This document shows, piece after piece, positions 59,076 to 64,000 of a DNA stretch of 64,000 nt. Origin of the DNA: Plectosphaerella cucumerina (lineage: Eukaryota > Ascomycota > Sordariomycetes > Glomerellales > Plectosphaerellaceae). Position 1 is the stretch's first letter; every line of letters starts with the position of its first letter. The DNA is taken from the NCBI GenBank assembly GCA_020746995.1, contig JAGPXD010000006.1:2356001-2420000 (forward strand), read 5' to 3'. The notes below the pieces were generated by a model. It worked only from the letters and a program-made list of their open reading frames with translations, did no database searches and was not told the DNA's origin. A program made the position numbers and the translations under genes.

Positions 59076-60061
59076 TCAAGCATCGCATAATACAACGTCA
59101 AAATTGACCCTCCATCGTGCCCCTCTTTCATTGTCCACTGCCTCGTTGAAGCTGGCGACCAGGTCCCGCTTGACAGCAAAGACCGAGTCATTCCCCAGAT
59201 ACGAGTCTTCAGCGTCGAAGAGCTGCGTCGTCAAGGTCCGGTAACCCTCCTTGGAGACGATGAAGTGTATGTGCGCTGGACGATAGGGGTGACGGTCAAG
59301 CAGCTTGAGGAGCTTCCCGGCGGGACCTTCGTCTGGGATCGGGTAGGGAGGTGGCCGGAGGCAGTAGAGAGAGTAGCTGCCGTCTGAATCGGTGACGAAG
59401 CGACCTCGGAGGTGCATGTCTGGCTGCTCGGCGTCTTGCTGCTCATACATGCCGTTGGGGGCGGCATGCCAGACGTCGAGAATGGCGCCGGTGAGGGGTT
59501 TGCCGTTGGCGTCGAGAACGCGGCCGGTGAGATGGGTTAGGCTGTCGCGGTAGGCGGGGGAGGTCTCAAGAAGGGAGGAGGAGACGATGGAGGTGTCGCG
59601 GGAGAGGATCGGGGCATCGAGACGGTGGAAGGGACCAAGGATGGCCGAGGACGTAGTGCTGTCTTTCTCGGAATGAAGAGTGGTTTGCTTGGATGTGATC
59701 TCGTCGACGAGGGACTCGAGGCCCAGGATGTCGCAGAGGAGTTGGGTCTCGTTGCGGCGGTCGTCGGACATGCGACCTGCTTCGTTGATCTGGGGGGTGA
59801 GTGAGGGGATTGGTAGGTCGGGAGGGGGAGACTGACCATGTCGATGGCGGCCATCCATTCGTCTGCTGTGAGGTGGACTTCTCGTGCGAAGTCGTGGAGG
59901 TGGCGGAGAAGGGAGGGCATGATCTTCGCGAGACGGGGGTGGGCGGCTGGGCCGGTGGCGGCGATGACATTGGCGGTGAAGTCGGGGTCGTAGAGGGGTG
60001 GAGGTGCCTTACGGCGTGGCTCGGGGCCGTCTGGATGATTGTCTAGAGCGGAGGGAGCCAT
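59076..60061 (-). CDS. Intradiol ring-cleavage dioxygenase (catechol / hydroxyquinol 1,2-dioxygenase family)
   Basis: Two exons, 60061-59837 and 59789-59076 (312 aa), 47-nt intron (GTCAGT...CAG). These non-haem Fe(III) enzymes open catechol-type rings between the two hydroxyls, feeding the 3-oxoadipate route. The four iron ligands are visible: Tyr190 (GMYEQ), Tyr224 (PPYPIP), His248 and His250 (RPAHIHF). The N-terminal helical dimerisation region spans the intron and continues into the NETQLLCDILGLESLVDEI segment; LGPFHRLDAP precedes the catalytic domain. No signal peptide, so it is an intracellular enzyme rather than the secreted type. The start at 60061 has a good AACATGGCT context; an upstream in-frame ATG at 60106 would add 15 residues. 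Hydroxyquinol versus catechol specificity cannot be decided. Confidence 0.93.
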
Positions 60062-61352
60062 GTTGAAGGTATCGAGGTTGTGGTCTGGAACCGATGTGCC
60101 GATCAAGATGGGAAGCTATCGTGGAATAAATGCATGATCCAGCGAGGTCTGGTGTTCTTTGGAGTCCCCGAGCCACGACCTTTACCACCGCGAGGGTAAG
60201 GGGTCTTTGGATTGTTGAACCTGATGAGAGACAAGTTCACCAGTCACCAGTGCGACCTGGCGAAGACGGCCAACAGCATGAACCCGTCCGCGAACGTGGT
60301 GCCATGGCCACAAAACGCTCGCCATGGAACCTCAGACTGGGCCCAGGTTGATGGAGACGTCGGGGTAGCTGCAGCGGTTGGCAAAGTCTTCACCGCTTGA
60401 TACTCGCTTGCAAGCCGTATGATGGGGTGTGAAGCTTGTGATGCGACCACTTGGCTGCCAAAGTGCGAGACCCTGACGGGTACATGCCTCGGGTGTCATC
60501 CGTCGCAGACGAGGTTACCGTGCTTGCGCCCCTGGCGATCGATAGATAGAGCAGGGCGATGGACTGGATCAGGTTGGCACGATGTCTGGCCTCGATGATC
60601 GTGATATGGTCGTGATCTCGCAGATAATGTTGAGGCGATCCTTGCTCCCGGAGCACCGGCTCAAGAGACCTCACACAGACCTCATCGTGGAGGAGTCGAT
60701 GCCTGCTCCGTACTGACTTTCCGCCGCATCACTCTGACCACCAGTTTGATCCGCCTATGAAGCTTGGAGGTCAAGCAACTCAACCACAGATTGCCGCTTG
60801 CGGCAACGGGGCTCCAATGCTAGGTCAAACGCTTTCACGCGGCTATGCCGGCTGCGAACCCCGGCCTCGATGTCTCTGCCCATGTCGGGTAGAGGCGGAG
60901 GTAGCGTGTGCTGCCTCATCCGAGATATGCTGCTCGGCCGAGGCCATGGTGGATGGAATTGGTAATGGGTGGGCGCGGCTCGCAAGGCAAATAGGCAAAT
61001 AGACCGACTGGCTGCCTACGAGTAAGCTGTGTGTCAACGAAGGACCTCGACAGGAGCCGGAGGGCAATCACAGGCTCAGCCACTCGAGACGGGACGGCCA
61101 GCAGCCTGCTCGTGGGTCCGTCGGACGCCTAATGGTCGCATGATGAGGGCCTCTTGGCAGGGAGTGCGAAAATACTGCATGTTACACAAGCTGTGCGACG
61201 TATGGCTACCCGCATCGAGGGGGAAGGCCTGTTGTTCTCCAAGCTTTCGCTATGGTCGAACATCGTCGCGACACAGGAGTCCAAAAAGGAGCAAAAAGAG
61301 GCCGACACGCTTGCTTAATTGGGCGGTTAAAATTGCAAAAATGAGCATGTCC
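60062..61352. other. Intergenic, about 1.3 kb
   Basis: Promoter of the dioxygenase gene and 3' flank of the tRNA gene. Only short unrecognised open frames. Confidence 0.55.
61337..61341 (-). terminator. RNA polymerase III terminator of tRNA-Gly
   Basis: Five T on the minus strand, 11 nt past the tRNA 3' end, as expected for Pol III termination. Confidence 0.7.
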
Positions 61353-61423
61353 TGCGTGAACAGGGAATCGAACCCTGGGCTCCCCGATGGCAACGGAGAA
61401 TTTTACCACTAAACCATTCACGC
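61353..61423 (-). tRNA. tRNA-Gly, anticodon GCC
   Basis: Read on the minus strand, 71 nt including the discriminator A. The 7-bp acceptor stem GCGTGAA/TTCACGC pairs fully. The D-arm carries TGGTTTAGTGGTAAAA (A-box like), the anticodon stem CTCCG/CGGGG closes the loop TTGCCAT with anticodon GCC, and the T-arm contains GGTTCGAATCC (B-box). There is no intron and CCA is not encoded, as usual in eukaryotes. Confidence 0.97.
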
Positions 61424-61646
61424 TTGTTGGATGCTCATATCAATTTGGATGCAGTGACAAATTATGACCTTTTGGTCTTGGGCTCCACAGAGTCGGCATC
61501 AATCCCACGGCTGACAACACACCTCGCGTCTTCTTGGTGTCAGTTTGCCAGATTCAGTCCTTTCAGGTAATATGTCAATCGAAGCAGGACATCGTTCGAC
61601 ACAGCAGGTCAATTGCGTCAATTGGCCTGTCTATAAAGCGAACCCC

Positions 61647-64000
61647 CTACCCATGCCGTCGTTCCCGCCCGCGCGACCGCCTACGCAACCATAGAAACAC
61701 CATCAATCTTATCAGGATCCGACTTTGCGAATCTGGAACGACACCTTCATCTTGCTGCCCAGGCGTGACCGATCTCAGCGAGATCGAGTCATCCAGCACA
61801 ATCCCGTCAATCTCTCCAGCATCGTCAGGCACCGGTAGATGCGCTCCCGCGTAGCTCACCGCCGTCTCATCTGCAGATGCCTCACTTTGAGACGGCCCGC
61901 GGATAGGCGGCCTCACATTTGTCGAAGAGTCAACGGTTGCGACGCTGCTCTGTCCGGCAGAACCCTTCCGAGCCAGCGATGCCGGGCGCAGCCTCTGCCT
62001 CCAGTGACTTGATGGGGATCGGGAGCTCATGTCGGATAGGTCGATGATCTCGCGAGATTGTAGTGCTGCCCTGACGTCGCCCTCGTTGTTGTTGGAGACG
62101 CCCTCGGTCCAGGCCCGCATCTGTGTCTGGGACAGTTCGACGGTCGAGTCGTTAGCCAGAGCGACCTTTGGTTCCTCGGCCTGTGCTGCCGAACCGCGCC
62201 GGGTGAGACCCATGAAACCCCTGGCGAAGAGCTTCAGCTTGCGTCCGGGATCGATGTCGCTCGACTGATAGTTGGCCGAATCGCGAAGATCGGGGAGGGC
62301 TCCTCGGACGTAGTCGACCAGCCGCTTGGACTCGATCATGTGGGCCATCGGTTCGTCTTGGTAGCTTGCCACGATCATACCGCAGAAGCGACCGTCCTCT
62401 CCTTTGACCCATGCTCCGGACGATCCGGGGGCTGAAAATAAGACATGTCAGTTCAAAGTCTTCAATCATGGAACGGAGATGAAGGTACTCACGTAGTGCA
62501 ACGAGCAAACTCAGCAGAACCGTAGGCGTCTCATTCTTGTGACAGGCAAGTCGGCTTGCTTGGGCACAGGTGTACCCTGTCACCACCTCTTCGCCGTTAG
62601 GACCCCCAAGCAGAATCTTGACTTTCTGCTTCGCCGCATCAAGCTCCAAGGCCGAGGGGATCGATGCCACCGGAGCCGGCTGCATCTGGCGCTCCACATG
62701 GAGAATGGCGCAGTCCGGAACGGCGCTGCAATCCTTGACCCGGACGAGCCTTGACAGTCCATTCTCAGCTGGTAGTGCCTGCAAAGGACCGTACCTGGCG
62801 CCGAAAGGCAGCGTGACCGGTTTCCAATCCTTGATCAGGGAAAAGTCTACCGCCGGTAGAGTCGAGCACTGAAACTCGTCCTCTGAAGGGGCGGGGCTGT
62901 CGAGGGAAGGACTGTCGCTGCCGATTTGGGTGTCCGTCTCGTCCCCGCCGATGCGCTGGCTGTAGGACCTTTCCGGTGGTGCGTACTCTTCGGAAAGGAT
63001 CATGTCGAAGATCTGGTGAGCTGTCGTGATGTAGACTTGACTCTTGCCGATGGCCAGTGGGCCTCCGATGCGGGAGTATCGAGCTGCGATCTTGACTCCG
63101 TTTCGGTAGAGCGTCGTGCGGCAGACTCTTGGAGAGTACCAACGTGTCCAGGAGTTGCTCGGGTCGCTGCTTGGGGTGGTATTGAGGTAGCTGACGTGGA
63201 ACTCGGCCTCGAGGTTGCCCAGAAGTCTTGCCGCATCGCGATTGACCAAGGCCATGGCCGGTTCAGCCGCTGCTTCTTTAGCACCGGTCGACTGCTTATT
63301 GGCAACCCTGATGTACTTGAAATCCGTGTCGCGAGCAAGCCACGGGACAGCCTTCTTGACTGCCTGGATCATGACCCTGCGCTTGCGATCGGCGCACTCG
63401 ATGCGGATGCTGGGGTACAGGGTGATGGACCCGTCCTTCTTGTCGAGCACCCCCGACATCTCCAGCAGAACCTTGGGCGGGTCATCGAAGCTGTAGATGG
63501 CCGGGCCTCGAGCGTTGCTGCCTCTTTTCTTGCTGGTGCGGTCAAAGTCCATCAGATCGACCAGAATCCTATGGTCCAGCTTCTTCTGAGTCAGGACGGT
63601 GACAGCTTCCTCGGGGACTGGGAAGAGGTGAGGTCTACCGATCCAACGGTGCTCCCCGTCGCTCCTGACTCGGTAGATGTCTGTCTTGGCTGGAGCATCG
63701 AGTCGTATCGACCAATGCAGCGGGCCGCTCGAGGTCGTGGCGGTTCTCGGTCGTTTGCCGGTGCTGATCGAGCTGATCGTCTGTCCACCGACGCTGCCAC
63801 GTCTTGCGCGGTTTGCAGCACCGCCAGCGATCGACAGTGGGTTGAGACGAGTCCCGTGAAAAACGGACAAATGGTTCGGATCGACGTCTGAGCTGTTCGT
63901 TGTTGTACGAGGCTGAGAAGCCAAGGGTATCGGCTCTTGTAACGTGGCACCGCTGGCGACCGCTGTGTCGGGGCGAGTGTGGTCGGTGGTGTCGGTAGAA
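61647..64000 (-). CDS. Large protein with trypsin-like C-terminal half (5' end beyond window)
   Basis: Two exons in the window, 64000-62493 and 62431-61647, with a 61-nt intron (GTGAGT...CTGAC...TTTTCAG). The frame is open to the right edge and has no convincing ATG near 63.9 kb, so the start lies outside. At least 760 residues are present. After the splice, the motif PPGSSGAWV with GMIVASYQDEPMAHMI resembles the GDSGSWV plus GHVVAS segment of fungal trypsin-like serine-protease domains, but the usual Asp before the nucleophilic Ser is replaced by Ser. The upstream half is a long region of beta-like sequence of unknown fold. The C-terminal ~180 residues are Ser/Arg-rich and end in a short hydrophobic segment followed by a basic tail. 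Confidence 0.8.

Noticed and set aside
1..64000. Transposons or RIP-mutated repeats
   Set aside because: No transposase or reverse-transcriptase frame, no long terminal or inverted repeats, and no AT-rich blocks were seen.

Overview
The window is nuclear DNA of a filamentous ascomycete (Pezizomycotina), most likely a Sordariomycete. The evidence is: genes split by short introns of about 47-101 nt with GT(A/G)AGT-type donors, CT(A/G)A(C/T)-type branch sites and CAG/TAG acceptors; very high protein conservation of PP1, G-gamma and eIF3a with that group; Zn2Cys6 regulators; WSC and intradiol-dioxygenase enzymes; a moderately GC-rich sequence with no AT-rich, RIP-mutated blocks. No transposon, CRISPR array or bacterial-type operon was seen. 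The genus is inference only.

Layout. (1) 0.9-8.2 kb: a secreted two-WSC-domain protein (minus) and a secreted S33/TAP-like alpha/beta hydrolase (plus). (2) 9.3-15.5 kb: translation factor eIF3a (minus), whose first coding exon is the ATG alone, divergent from the heterotrimeric G-protein gamma subunit (plus). (3) 17.4-23.4 kb: a single-pass membrane protein with a Gln/Pro-rich tail (minus), a SelW-like Rdx-fold protein (plus), and the PP1 catalytic subunit (minus, 4 exons). (4) 26.7-29.6 kb: a divergent Zn2Cys6 regulator / MDR-type reductase pair sharing a 376-bp promoter. (5) 30.4-38.9 kb: an NTO1-type PHD-finger chromatin subunit and a leucine-rich-repeat protein, both minus. (6) 38.9-48.4 kb: about 9.5 kb in which I can support no coding gene; it carries homopolymer and microsatellite tracts. 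(7) 48.4-51.6 kb: a predicted mitochondrial membrane protein and a family III CoA-transferase (both minus). (8) 51.6-55.6 kb: a second 4-kb gene-poor stretch upstream of a large Zn2Cys6 regulator (55.6-58.8 kb, 6 exons, one 555-nt intron), which converges on an intradiol aromatic-ring dioxygenase (minus). (9) 61.35 kb: tRNA-Gly(GCC), followed by a large protein with a trypsin-like C-terminal half whose 5' end lies beyond the right edge of the window.

Most neighbours are housekeeping or signalling genes with no shared job. Two local groupings could be functional: the divergent regulator/reductase pair at 26.7-29.6 kb, and the CoA-transferase, Zn2Cys6 regulator and dioxygenase at 49.8-60.1 kb, which would suit aromatic or organic-acid catabolism. 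Both are inferences from position. All exon joins were placed by hand from splice consensus, reading frame and protein continuity. I found no clear sign of a wholly new system; the most unusual things are listed as findings.
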